Notes: generated from the sequence alone by a model not told the origin. Numbered from the stretch's first letter, positions 8,029 through 16,534 are shown. The stretch: 57,309 bases of DNA from Anaerocolumna jejuensis DSM 15929 (GCF_900142215.1 NZ_FRAC01000007.1:241093-298401); one strand, 5' to 3'. A program made the numbers and translations.

Positions 8029-9174
8029 CTATAGCTGGGCAGCTTCGGCCTGCTTGTTAAAAAGCTCCACCGTAAATATGGTATGTGCATTATCACTTTG
8101 GGCTTTGATTGTTCCGCCATGTAAGGTTATGATATCTTTCGCAATTGCCAGTCCAAGCCCTGCACCGCCGGTGGTACTTGATCTGGCGGAATCCAGTCTG
8201 TAGAACTTCTCGAATATGGAGTTTAATTTCTCCTTGGGGATGCCCCCCTTATTTTCAAAGCATATGACTACTTTATTCCCGTTTTCTTCTGCGCTTATAT
8301 CGATGCTGCTGTTTTTATCACCATAGGCAATGGCATTTTTTAATATATTATTGAAAACCCTGGCAAGCTTTTCAGAGTCTCCCCAGATGATCGTGTTTTC
8401 CTCAATGCTTATCCTGATATCCTGTCCATGTGGGGCAAGCTGGGGATACAGCTCATCGGCAACCTGTATCATCATGTAGCACAGATTGATTTCCTTCTGG
8501 TATAGCGGCATGGACTTTAGATTGTAACGGGTAATTTCAAAAAATTCATTTATCAGGGTTTCCAGCCGGTATGATTTTTCCAGTGCAATATGAACATATT
8601 TTGCTTTCTGCTCCGCCGGCATATCATAAGCTTCATCCAAAAGGCTCAGATAACCAATGACGGAGGTCAGAGGCGTTTTGATATCATGTGCCAGATATAC
8701 CACAAGTTCATCCTTGCGTTCTTCTGCCGCCTGGGCTTCTTCGGCCCGTCTTTTCAACCGGTCCTTGACTTCATTAAGCTTAATTTCCATAAACTTCAGC
8801 TCCGGGTTCATAGCAATTTTTTCATCCGCTTCCTCCGAAAGCTTGTCCACGCCGGCAACCATCTGGTCAAAGTATCTGGTAAACAAAGAGGATGAGAGCC
8901 GAAATAAAATAAAGAAGAAAATAACGATAATAAGGCCGATAATGAGTTCAATATTATTACGGATATAAATAAAATAGATATCCTGTGCGCGGTACCAGTC
9001 AGTATCCAGAAGGATAGCAATATAGTACACCAGTGTATCTGCCAGCTTACCCCGTAAGATGGAACGGAGAAAAAGAACAAGGATAGCAGCTATCGCCAGC
9101 AGGGCAAGGGTTTGAAAAAATAATCTGCGAAGCAGCCTGCCATATGCTTTTTCCTTAAAAGTATTACTTTTCAA
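8029..9174 (-). CDS. VanS-like sensor histidine kinase
   Basis: Two membrane helices (roughly residues 20-40 and 75-97 of this start) flank a short extracellular segment. A HAMP-like linker and HisKA follow, with H-box YLAHDIKTPLTS, then HATPase_c with NILKNAIAYG, FEKFYRLDSARS and GGAGLGLAIAK. The order and motifs resemble VanS and other OmpR-partner kinases. The first glycine box is atypical (FENKGGIP rather than DNGxGIP). The frame is open to 9231, but that would overlap the regulator by 68 bases. I prefer the TTG at 9174, which overlaps its stop by 11. It likely senses envelope stress. Glycopeptide as signal is only inferred from resemblance and the neighbouring carboxypeptidase. Confidence 0.85.
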   Translation of the reverse strand: MKSNTFKEKAYGRLLRRLFFQTLALLAIAAILVLFLRSILRGKLADTLVYYIAILLDTDWYRAQDIYFIYIRNNIELIIGLIIVIFFFILFRLSSSLFTRYFDQMVAGVDKLSEEADEKIAMNPELKFMEIKLNEVKDRLKRRAEEAQAAEERKDELVVYLAHDIKTPLTSVIGYLSLLDEAYDMPAEQKAKYVHIALEKSYRLETLINEFFEITRYNLKSMPLYQKEINLCYMMIQVADELYPQLAPHGQDIRISIEENTIIWGDSEKLARVFNNILKNAIAYGDKNSSIDISAEENGNKVVICFENKGGIPKEKLNSIFEKFYRLDSARSSTTGGAGLGLAIAKDIITLHGGTIKAQSDNAHTIFTVELFNKQAEAAQL

Positions 9175-9865
9175 TTTTATAGCCAACCCCCCAGACCGTT
9201 TTAATATACTTTGGATTTTCTGCCAAATCATTCATTTTTTCACGTAAATGCCTGATGTGCACGGTAATGGTATTATTGCTTTTGCAGTAGTATTCGTCCT
9301 CCCACATTTTATGAAACATTTCCTCGGCACTGACTACGCTGCCTTGCTGCTCTAAAAGTATGCGGAGTATGGAAAATTCCGTGGGCGTAAGTGTCAGGGG
9401 AGCATCATTTAGAAAGCACTCATGGGTTTGGATGTTCATGGACAGACCAGAGTTTGTTAAGACAGCTTCAGCTGCAGCATCTGATTGAGGAATATTGTAT
9501 TTTTTATAACGGCGCAGCTGTGCTTTCACCCGCGCCACTACTTCAAGAGGGCGGAAGGGCTTTGTGATATAGTCGTCCGCACCCAAGGTCAAGCCGGTAA
9601 TCTTATCGGACTCCTTATCCTTGGCAGTCAGCATAATAACGGGGTAATTATATTTTTCCCGTATTCTTTTACAAATGGTATAACCGTCTGTATCCGGCAT
9701 CATAATGTCAAGTATGGCAAGATCAATTTCGGTATTTTCAATACAGGCAAGGGCATCCTCTGCAGAATAAAACTTATGGATGGTATAGTTTTCATTTCGC
9801 AGATATACCTCTATCAAATCGGCAATTTCTTTCTCATCGTCTACGACAAGGATATGATTGCTCAT
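9164..9865 (-). CDS. VanR-like OmpR-family response regulator
   Basis: 233 residues: a receiver domain with the phospho-acceptor aspartate in LAILDIMMPD, the acidic pair near the start (VVDDEKE) and the conserved lysine in ITKPFRP, followed by a winged-helix DNA-binding domain ending KTVWGVGYKIEK. This is full family length. The start ATG at 9865 has an AGGAG site about eight bases upstream. It is first in the operon with the overlapping kinase. A 7-bp direct repeat at 11-bp spacing lies about 90 bases upstream and may be its own binding site. Confidence 0.93.
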   Translation of the reverse strand: MSNHILVVDDEKEIADLIEVYLRNENYTIHKFYSAEDALACIENTEIDLAILDIMMPDTDGYTICKRIREKYNYPVIMLTAKDKESDKITGLTLGADDYITKPFRPLEVVARVKAQLRRYKKYNIPQSDAAAEAVLTNSGLSMNIQTHECFLNDAPLTLTPTEFSILRILLEQQGSVVSAEEMFHKMWEDEYYCKSNNTITVHIRHLREKMNDLAENPKYIKTVWGVGYKIEK

Positions 9866-9953
9866 GGTTCTGGCTCCTCTCCGACATATTCTGGTAATAA
9901 TTATTTTATCCTGTTTGATAATTGGAAATATCTTTTTTTACCTGTGAAATTGT

Positions 9954-9971
9954 TAAGATTTTCATAAGATT
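9954..9971 (-). promoter_or_regulatory. Putative response-regulator box upstream of the VanRS-like operon
   Basis: The heptamer TAAGATT occurs at 9954-9960 and 9965-9971, a direct repeat with an 11-bp period, as expected for OmpR-family dimers bound to one DNA face. The remainder of 9866-10330 is AT-rich; I saw no gene there. Confidence 0.4.
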
Positions 9972-10330
9972 TTTTTTAATCATCCGGATTACGTTTTATT
10001 TTTACAGGAATCCTATTAAATATGGGCTTAGAGCTGGAGGATAAAAGGAAATTAATGTATGAAAGCCGGGATTGAAGGGATAATAATTTAGAAAGTTTTT
10101 AAAAAATTAACAATTTTCCTACTTTAAAAGTATATTAATATATGTTACAATTGGTAGTAATAAAAACTACATAAGATAGTATTTGGAATAAAGAAATGTG
10201 GTTGACATAACTAAAATATATTATGGAAACCAAATTGGAGAAATAATTAAAAAGTAAATTAAAAAGAAAATAAACGCAAGCCGAAAAATATTGCCTGTAA
10301 TAATAAATTTGTAATTTGGGAGGAAGACAA

Positions 10331-11167
10331 ATGTCATATAAAATAATAGGAGATAGCTGCACAGATTTAACGGAAGAGATGAGAAAGGATGGACATTTCC
10401 ATATAGTACCTTTAACCTTGCAGGTGGGAGAGGATTCCATAGTTGATGACAGAACTTTTAATCAGGCCAGGTTCCTGAAGCTGGTCAGTGAGTCACCGGT
10501 TGCTCCGAAATCCTCCTGTCCGTCACCGGATGCCTACATGGAGCTTTTTAAAGGAGAAGAGGATATTTATGTTATTACTCTTTCGTCCAACCTAAGCGGT
10601 TCTTTTAACAGTGCTGAGGTTGCCAAAAAGCTGTATCTGGAAGAAAATCCCCACAAGAACATTGAGGTAATCAATTCCTGTTCAGCGTCAGTAGGCCAGA
10701 CACTTATTGCCTTAAAAATACAGGAATTTGCCGGAATGGGACTGGGCTTTAAAGAAATAACCGAGCGGGTTCGTAAATTCCGGGAAAGCCTAAGTACAAA
10801 ATTTGTGCTGGAGAACCTGGATACCCTTAGAAAGAGCGGACGGCTTACCGGCCTTAAAGCAATTATCAGCAGTGTGCTAAATATAAAACCAGTTATGTAC
10901 GGAACACCGGAAGGTACAATTAATAAGCTGGACCAGGCAAGAGGAATCCAAAAGGCTCTTGGTATCATGGTGGATTCCGTAGAAAAGGATGTGAAAAATC
11001 CGGAAGAGAGGATATTCGCAATAGCCCATTGCAATAATGCGGAGAGAGCCAAATTCGTGAGAGAAGAGATTTTAAAGAGGGTTTCCTTTAAAGACTGCAT
11101 CATTGTCGATACGGCGGGAGTAAGTACGATGTATGCGGGAGACGGCGGGATTATTATAAGTTATTAG
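10331..11167 (+). CDS. DegV family fatty-acid-binding protein
   Basis: 278 residues from the ATG at 10331, seven bases after GGGAGG; the in-frame start at 10316 precedes the ribosome site. Family hallmarks are the opening YKIIGDSCTDL, ITLSSNLSGSFNSA and the NIKPVM segment with a preceding RKSGRL. DegV proteins bind a fatty acid between two alpha/beta domains, and FakB relatives deliver it to the fatty-acid kinase FakA for phospholipid synthesis. No fakA is adjacent. It stands alone and is the last chromosomal gene before the left flanking repeat of the island. Confidence 0.93.
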   Translation: MSYKIIGDSCTDLTEEMRKDGHFHIVPLTLQVGEDSIVDDRTFNQARFLKLVSESPVAPKSSCPSPDAYMELFKGEEDIYVITLSSNLSGSFNSAEVAKKLYLEENPHKNIEVINSCSASVGQTLIALKIQEFAGMGLGFKEITERVRKFRESLSTKFVLENLDTLRKSGRLTGLKAIISSVLNIKPVMYGTPEGTINKLDQARGIQKALGIMVDSVEKDVKNPEERIFAIAHCNNAERAKFVREEILKRVSFKDCIIVDTAGVSTMYAGDGGIIISY

Positions 11168-11184
11168 AGGGTGATTTGTAGCCG

Positions 11185-11604
11185 GGCACCTCGTATTATC
11201 TTTATGGTAACTCGAATTATCCTCGAACAAGTAGAAAATAAAAACGAAAATGAAAACGAAATTAACCTCGTTCACAGACCTAGATTGGGCATTTAACCGC
11301 CCCGTCCAAGGTCTGTTTTTTTATGCATTTTGAACCCGGACCACGCAACGCTTCTACAAATTAATATTAGAAAAGTCCAAGAGAAATAAACGTAGAACCC
11401 TTGAAAATCAAGCGTTCCAGCTTTTTTCTCTCTTATGAAATAAAGAAAAAAGAACGAAAAAAGAATGAAGAAAAGAGAAGAAGGAATGGTGCTTCTGAAG
11501 AAGCATGAAGAGAGAAAAATAGAAGGAAGAATAACCTCGTTAGAGGATAAATGAAATTGCCCCGAACGAGGCTGATGGGGATAATTGCATTTACCCCACG
11601 ACAT
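11185..11604. repeat. Left flanking long direct repeat of the defence island
   Basis: About 420 bp, sharing successive blocks with 37,881-38,287. The shared order is: CACCTCGTATTATC, AACTCGAATTATCCTCG, a CAGACC/GGTCTG hairpin, ACCACGCAACGCTTCTA, AATCAAGCGTTCCAGCT, a purine-rich stretch, and a closing block from AATGGTGCTTCTGAAG to GCATTTACCC. It contains three possible RNA stems. It is not an insertion sequence I can name and carries no recombinase. Confidence 0.88.
11275..11322 (+). terminator. Hairpin with T run inside left flanking repeat
   Basis: CAGACC (11275-11280) pairs with GGTCTG (11310-11315), with an inner GGGC/GCCC stem, followed by seven T residues. The same structure recurs in both right-hand copies. 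It could terminate transcription coming from the DegV gene. Confidence 0.65.
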
Positions 11605-11621
11605 AGTGAGATTTGAAAATG

Positions 11622-11765
11622 AGGTTTTTCGGGAGATATTTTTCGGAGCAAATTTTTCGGAATGGGCTTAAAATAAGGATTCTTGTTTCCGAAAAATTTA
11701 AGCTTAATCATGTTTTTCGGGGAATTCAAATTTTTCGGGAGATTTTTCGGAAAAAATTCGGAGGA
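11622..11765. repeat. Cluster of TTTTTCGG motifs
   Basis: At least seven copies of (A)TTTTTCGG(G/A), one of them inverted (CCGAAAAATTT near 11,689), occur within 145 bp right after the left flanking repeat. A two-copy fragment of the same motif appears near 41,363-41,390, outside the island. Confidence 0.7.
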
Positions 11766-11910
11766 AAAAATTGAGAAAAAAGGTACAAAAAGGACGATGT
11801 GAAAAGTGGCAAATACCAAAGTGCAATGAAATTTTAAAGACATATGATGCTGTGCAATAGAAGCGTATGACAATTATCCTGAAAAGAAGAAAGATAAGCT
11901 TCGAAAGGAT

Positions 11911-12333
11911 GTGTATGATGAGTTAGGTGATTTGTTAGATGAAACGGGGTATTTAACAGTATATCGTGGAGAGTACATGGATGTTGAATTTGGAAGTAGC
12001 ATTGAAGTTGGTCAAGCAATCAGCTTCACTTTGAATTATGAGAAAGCCCGCTTTTTTGCCTGTAGGTGGAGCCCTAAGAAAGCTAAGGTTTATACGGCTA
12101 AAGTTAGTTTTGAAGATATAATATATTACACGAATGACCGTAATGAATCAGAAGTGATTATACGTCCAGAAAGTAAAGGCAGAAAATTTCTTAATGTGAA
12201 ATGTGAAGATTTGAATCCGGTAGAGTATTATAAGGGAAATACTGCAGCAGCTAAAGATGCACGATTGAGGCTGGCAATTGAAAATGGTATTTCGCTTGAA
12301 GATTACAAGAAGATGCATCCGGAGTATTTTTAG
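11911..12333 (+). CDS. Hypothetical protein, probably 5'-truncated
   Basis: 140 residues from a GTG at 11911, which lacks a well-spaced ribosome site. The frame stays open and protein-like back to a TGA at 11845, so the true N-terminus has probably been lost. The body has VYRGEYMDVEFGSS, ISFTLNYEKARFFACRW, VYTAKVSFEDIIYYTNDRNESEVI. The R-G start, the S-F-T block and the E-S-E triplet in that order faintly recall ADP-ribosyltransferase folds; I would not assign that function. The C-terminal tail (AIENGISLEDYKKMHPEYF) recurs in the remnant at 16,340. It borders the left repeat of the island, consistent with rearrangement. Confidence 0.5.
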   Translation: MYDELGDLLDETGYLTVYRGEYMDVEFGSSIEVGQAISFTLNYEKARFFACRWSPKKAKVYTAKVSFEDIIYYTNDRNESEVIIRPESKGRKFLNVKCEDLNPVEYYKGNTAAAKDARLRLAIENGISLEDYKKMHPEYF

Positions 12334-12403
12334 AAGTAGTGATGGAATAAAGTGGTACAAAGAAAAAGCAGGTAACCCTGCTTTTCTTAAAAATGATACT
12401 TAA

Positions 12404-13123
12404 TCATTTATTTAAATCCGTATTAAGTTCGGGTGCATCACACGATGATAGTAAGGCATGTGCATATTTCTTTGCGCAACTAATAACAAGAGATTTGTTT
12501 ATCAGAATAATCCACATCATTAAACATAGCACATCGGATATGAGGCAGTATATAACGAGATTGAGATTAATAGTTAAATCAAATTTGCAATATGCAACTA
12601 TGGTGATACTGTTAAAAATCAACATTAATGTGCATAAACATATTCCAATAGATTTGATACCAAGCAAGTTATAAGCAAATCCTAAATCCATATTTTCTTC
12701 TGCAATCAATGGGAATTTGGAACTATTTCTAGTTTGTGATATAAGCCAAGTGACAGCAGAGTCTGTTTGTTTTTTCATTTCCTCATCATTTTGAGACAAT
12801 GTAAAATCTGCTAAATGATTTTTAAAAAAATTATAATATCGTTCCTTTACACATTTGTTCAAGTGACTATTACTTGGCATAAGATACTGTTGCGCGGGAA
12901 GACCGTTCGGAAAGCATTCATTTAGTATCTTTCCACTTTTTCTTCTTGAAAAAAGAATTATAAGACCTGATAAAGCATAAGCTACGAAAGTTATTATTAA
13001 TGTACTAGAAAGATTACGAATTTCTGGAACAAGTATATAGGATTGAATAATTAACGGTGCTAAAAAGACAATAACAACACTAATTCTAGAACGAATGTTA
13101 TATATTCCAAAGATATCCTTCAA
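12404..13123 (-). CDS. Four-helix membrane protein of unknown function (candidate effector)
   Basis: 239 residues from a TTG start with AGGAGG six bases upstream. Two hydrophobic helices near residues 12-33 and 39-59 are followed by a roughly 100-residue soluble part and two more helices near 155-175 and 183-207. I recognise no enzyme motif. Such small multi-helix proteins are often the membrane-damaging component of abortive-infection modules, but that is inference from the setting. It is the last gene of a tight three-gene operon (13-base gap to the preceding gene) after the 151-residue ORF and the metallo-beta-lactamase-fold gene. Confidence 0.65.
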   Translation of the reverse strand: MKDIFGIYNIRSRISVVIVFLAPLIIQSYILVPEIRNLSSTLIITFVAYALSGLIILFSRRKSGKILNECFPNGLPAQQYLMPSNSHLNKCVKERYYNFFKNHLADFTLSQNDEEMKKQTDSAVTWLISQTRNSSKFPLIAEENMDLGFAYNLLGIKSIGICLCTLMLIFNSITIVAYCKFDLTINLNLVIYCLISDVLCLMMWIILINKSLVISCAKKYAHALLSSCDAPELNTDLNK

Positions 13124-13136
13124 CTGGAACCTCCTA

Positions 13137-13592
13137 TTAATGAATTTGCAAAAATGATGAATTAAGCCTGCTTATTATATTTGGGTCCTTTTTGGAATTG
13201 TAAAAGATGATTTCGGATTCTGTCAAATCAAACTCGAATCCATATTCGGAGCCATTTAATAAATATGCAAGATTATTTACTTTATTTTGATATGGAATGT
13301 AGAACCTCCTACCAATAACATTTATTGATGAGAAATCAATCGAGCCATCACAAGTGATGGCAACGATTGTATTTTCATATATATCTGATAAATTTTGGTT
13401 GATAAAATTTTTTAGCTTATAGTTATGTCCAAGAATAAAAAAAATATCTAGTTCTTTGACAGGAAATCCTTCTAAACATAAAAATTCTTCATTGTAAGGA
13501 ATCAGCCTTGTCCATAGATGCATAGAATCAAAAATATATTTTTTTCGCGCAAGCATTTCATGAGACATATGGTAAGGAATTAAATAACGCAT
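13137..13592 (-). CDS. Unknown 151-residue protein, middle gene of MBL operon
   Basis: The start codon overlaps the stop of the upstream metallo-hydrolase gene by one base (TAATG), so the two are translationally coupled. The protein contains LDIFFILGHNYK, VAITCDGSIDFSSI and a C-terminal ESEIIFYNSKKDP. No family could be named, and no membrane segment or signal peptide is visible. Strict coupling on both sides suggests a complex with, or control of, its neighbours. Confidence 0.65.
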   Translation of the reverse strand: MRYLIPYHMSHEMLARKKYIFDSMHLWTRLIPYNEEFLCLEGFPVKELDIFFILGHNYKLKNFINQNLSDIYENTIVAITCDGSIDFSSINVIGRRFYIPYQNKVNNLAYLLNGSEYGFEFDLTESEIIFYNSKKDPNIISRLNSSFLQIH

Positions 13593-14467
13593 TAAATACC
13601 CAACGTCCTTCCTGTATGCGTAGAGTGGCTGGAGAAAAATAGACTATTTATAACTATGTTTTCAGAATTTTTGGTGTTAAAAACCCTATGACCGGTGGTA
13701 TCTAAGTCATCAGAACCGCCATTAGAGCCACCTGTATTATCTGAAACAATATAAACTGTATTAATTTGGCCGCTTTTCTTATCAAATATTGACTCGGCCT
13801 GCTTAGGCTTTCCATGATGAGGTAATTGAACAATGTCATAGTTGCAAACCTTATCTTCAATTGCCGGGAATGAGCAGTCGCCACATAATAGGAGGGTATG
13901 ACTGCTTATTTTTACTGAAACCTGTACACTGGTAGCATTAACCGCGGTTTCTCCATCAACAGTATTTCCTTCGCGGCCATCGAGACGTTTTGCTACGGTG
14001 TCAAGCATATATTCTTTGTCAGGACCGACGATTGATATTTCGCTACTTAAGGCATCATCTAATTCATAGATGTCTTCCAGATTACATCCAGATAGGGTTG
14101 CAATATTATCATAAGTTTCAAGTATAGCTTTTTTTACTGATTCACGGGTTCTTCTTTTGTCATCGATTCTCTCTAATATGTCATCGACATACTTTAACAA
14201 TAATACTGTACGTATTGAGTCAATCTTCTCATTTGCGATTAGCATAGGTATACCATCGAAATGGTCGGAATCATTGTGTGAGAGAATGAGTTTAGCCTTT
14301 TTGAAACCATTTTTATTCATATATGATATGACTTCTTCTGCATGGCGCTTTGAACCACAATCATAAATGAATAATTCTGTACCTGTGTTGATGAGAATGC
14401 AATCTCCGTAATTTGAACTATCGGGATTCTCGTAGTGTTTTGCACTTAGTATGACAATTTCTTTCAT
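13592..14467 (-). CDS. Metallo-beta-lactamase-fold hydrolase (ComEC/Rec2-like soluble domain)
   Basis: 291 residues from the ATG at 14467, seven bases after AGGAGG; the frame is open to 14575 without a ribosome site there. The metal-binding motif LILSHNDSDHFDG matches the HxDxDH signature, followed by LLLCGDCSF and VQLPHHGKP, a set typical of ComEC-type MBL domains that cleave phosphodiesters. There is no membrane part, so it is a cytoplasmic stand-alone enzyme. It is first in the operon with the 151-residue ORF and the 4-TM protein. A role in DNA or nucleotide-signal hydrolysis is plausible; the substrate is unknown. Confidence 0.8.
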   Translation of the reverse strand: MKEIVILSAKHYENPDSSNYGDCILINTGTELFIYDCGSKRHAEEVISYMNKNGFKKAKLILSHNDSDHFDGIPMLIANEKIDSIRTVLLLKYVDDILERIDDKRRTRESVKKAILETYDNIATLSGCNLEDIYELDDALSSEISIVGPDKEYMLDTVAKRLDGREGNTVDGETAVNATSVQVSVKISSHTLLLCGDCSFPAIEDKVCNYDIVQLPHHGKPKQAESIFDKKSGQINTVYIVSDNTGGSNGGSDDLDTTGHRVFNTKNSENIVINSLFFSSHSTHTGRTLGI

Positions 14468-14534
14468 TAATTGTCCTCCTGAAATTATTATATCTATGTG
14501 AACAATAATAAAAGAAAGCGAATAAACGTTCCGG

Positions 14535-14563
14535 TTGAAACATAATTCGTCCTGTGGTACACT
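14535..14563 (+). promoter_or_regulatory. Possible promoter for a short transcript
   Basis: TTGAAA (14535-14540), 17 bases, TACACT (14558-14563) on the plus strand, about 38 bases before a terminator hairpin. No ORF lies between them. Confidence 0.35.
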
Positions 14564-14600
14564 ATATTCAATCAATATTATATGTAATGCACGTTTGGGA

Positions 14601-14628
14601 CCAGTAGTTAGCGCTACTGGTTTCTTTT
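14601..14628 (+). terminator. Intrinsic terminator in the divergent intergenic region
   Basis: CCAGTAG (14601-14607) pairs with CTACTGG (14614-14620) around a six-base loop, followed by TTTCTTTT. Neither flanking gene points into it on this strand, so it may end a short RNA or stop read-through. Confidence 0.65.
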
Positions 14629-14830
14629 GATTATTGGATTGTTAGCAGTCTATTGGATAGAGTGCTAAGTTCTGGTAATAGAATAGCATGGTTTATTTAT
14701 GAAGTCAATATAAAATATGAATAAATGTAATAATTTATTACAGAAAAAATTAAAACATTATTGAAAAATGTTGACTTTTGCGGAAAAACGTGTTATTTTA
14801 AGCAAAAATAGATAAGAATGGAAGTATGAT

Positions 14831-16180
14831 ATGTTTACATATTTAAAACTAAAGAATTTTAAATCCTTTAAGGATGTGGAAATTAATTTACAATCAAAAA
14901 AGAATGAACCAAAATCGCTAGCAATAATTTATGGAGCGAATGGTAGTGGCAAATCTACAGTTGCTAGAGCTTTTTTAACTCTTAAGCGCACAATGGAAAC
15001 GATGCAAGTACGTGATATGCTAAAAAGTCTATTAGACGATAAGTACTCACCTCCAGAGGACATGCCTTTTAAGCCTGAAATAATGTTGAATTTAATAAAA
15101 TCTAAGTTGGCTAATAATACAATTGAAAAAGTTATTGATGAAAGTAAAATGATAGATTCTACTGGACCTTTGATTTTAGAATATGGCTTTAGTATAAAAG
15201 GTAATACGGGTTCTTACTATATTGAGATGGATAATAGTAATATTATTAGAGAACGATTGGAATATAAATTAAGTAAGAACAGAGGCTGTTATTTTGACAT
15301 TGAAGAAGATAAAATAGAGATTAATGATAAGATATTTGAATCAAAAGAATTTGTGGATGAAATTAAAAAACAGCTACAGATGTATTGGGGCAAGCATTCA
15401 TTTTTATCGATTTTACTTTATGAAATGGATGAAAAATCAGCTACATATATTGATTCTAATTTATCTACAAATTTAACTGATGTTATTCTTGAATTTCAAA
15501 GCATTAGTTATAGTGTTAAAAAAGCACATGATGATGAAAAGATTTCGATTCATATTGGAGATGATATTTTAGGGAACCTCGAGGGTGGTGTGATAGAAAA
15601 GTCGGAAGAAGCAAAATTGAATAGAGTAGAACAGTTGATTAACAATTTTTTTGTAACCTTATTTGACGATGTAAATAAAGCTTATTATAAAAAAAATGAG
15701 AATAAGGGAAAGATTAGTTACAGTTTATATTTAAGTAAACAGATTGAAAAGCATAAATATGATATTGATTTTAGATATGAATCTAGCGGCACCCAAGAAA
15801 TTTTAGACTTATTACCATATTTAATGCTTGCTGTATCTGGTAAATGTGTGGTGATAGATGAGTATGGTAATGGAATACATGACTTATTGGCTACTAAATT
15901 GCTTAGAGCTGTTACAAAAGAAATGAGAGGGCAGTTAATAATTACTACTCATAATACATTATTAATGGACCAAGCAGATATCAAACCAGAATCATTATAC
16001 TTTATCATGAACGACAAGACTTTTAGCAAATCAGTTAAGTGTGTTACTGAAATAGAAGAAAGATTACATCCGAACTATAATTATCGTAATCGTTATTTTA
16101 ATAATGAGTTATATGCAGATGGATTACCCAAATTTAATGAAGAATTTGACTTTACAGAATTGGCCAAATTGTATACATAG
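14831..16180 (+). CDS. AAA15-like (RecF/OLD-type) ATPase
   Basis: 449 residues. It opens with the FTYLKLKNFKSFKDVEINL segment typical of SMC/RecF-type ATPases, followed by Walker A GANGSGKST (Lys41). The ABC-type signature is degenerate (SSGTQEIL), Walker B is CVVIDEYGNGIH and the H-loop is TTHNT. No Toprim or nuclease domain follows, which fits the stand-alone AAA15 (COG1106) group rather than OLD nucleases. It is transcribed divergently from the MBL operon across a 360-base region. Proteins of this type are common in phage-defence loci, where ATP binding gates an effector; which partner it uses here is unclear. Confidence 0.82.
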   Translation: MFTYLKLKNFKSFKDVEINLQSKKNEPKSLAIIYGANGSGKSTVARAFLTLKRTMETMQVRDMLKSLLDDKYSPPEDMPFKPEIMLNLIKSKLANNTIEKVIDESKMIDSTGPLILEYGFSIKGNTGSYYIEMDNSNIIRERLEYKLSKNRGCYFDIEEDKIEINDKIFESKEFVDEIKKQLQMYWGKHSFLSILLYEMDEKSATYIDSNLSTNLTDVILEFQSISYSVKKAHDDEKISIHIGDDILGNLEGGVIEKSEEAKLNRVEQLINNFFVTLFDDVNKAYYKKNENKGKISYSLYLSKQIEKHKYDIDFRYESSGTQEILDLLPYLMLAVSGKCVVIDEYGNGIHDLLATKLLRAVTKEMRGQLIITTHNTLLMDQADIKPESLYFIMNDKTFSKSVKCVTEIEERLHPNYNYRNRYFNNELYADGLPKFNEEFDFTELAKLYT

Positions 16181-16339
16181 ATTGTAATTCATAAAGACTT
16201 GAATAGAAATTAGTCAAATTTAATCTAAGTCTTTTTCAATGTTCAATGAATGGAAGATAGCCAGAAGGTTATTAATGAGTTGTTTTTAAATGAAAGAATT
16301 GTGAATATTCTTGTCATCTGAAATCAGAATTCCGGCAAA

Positions 16340-16534
16340 ATGGAAATCAGACTTCTGCTTGACGGAAATCAACTTAACTCAACTGCTTTTGTTAGCGAGG
16401 TACGTACGAGGATGGCTATTGAAAATGGGATAGACGTTTTGGATTATATGAAGATGCATCCGGAGTATTTTAAGAAAACTGATGGTATAAAAGGAATAAA
16501 TAGCCAAGATATTTGGGATTTTATTGACAAATAA
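16340..16534 (+). pseudogene. Remnant or small ORF sharing tail with the 11.9-kb gene
   Basis: 64 codons with a poor ribosome site. The N-terminal codons (MEIRLLLDGNQLNST) match a broken copy on the minus strand at 28,245-28,292 (METSLPVDGNRLTSA, then stop). The C-terminal AIENGI...DYMKMHPEYF matches the end of the 11,911-12,333 gene, with GAAGATGCATCCGGAGTATT identical at DNA level. It is either a small protein of an unnamed family or a mosaic remnant. Confidence 0.45.

Noticed and set aside
9866..10330. Minus-strand ORF (about 10,135-10,440) and other frames in the vanR-degV gap
   Set aside because: AT-rich frames overlapping the degV start, with no ribosome site.
11293..11873. Minus-strand ORFs in the left flanking repeat
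   Set aside because: They are Phe/Ser-rich reverse readings of the purine-rich repeat; similarity to the right-hand ORFs is explained by DNA repetition.
14831..16180. Retron or OLD nuclease system
   Set aside because: No reverse transcriptase is nearby and the ATPase lacks a Toprim domain.
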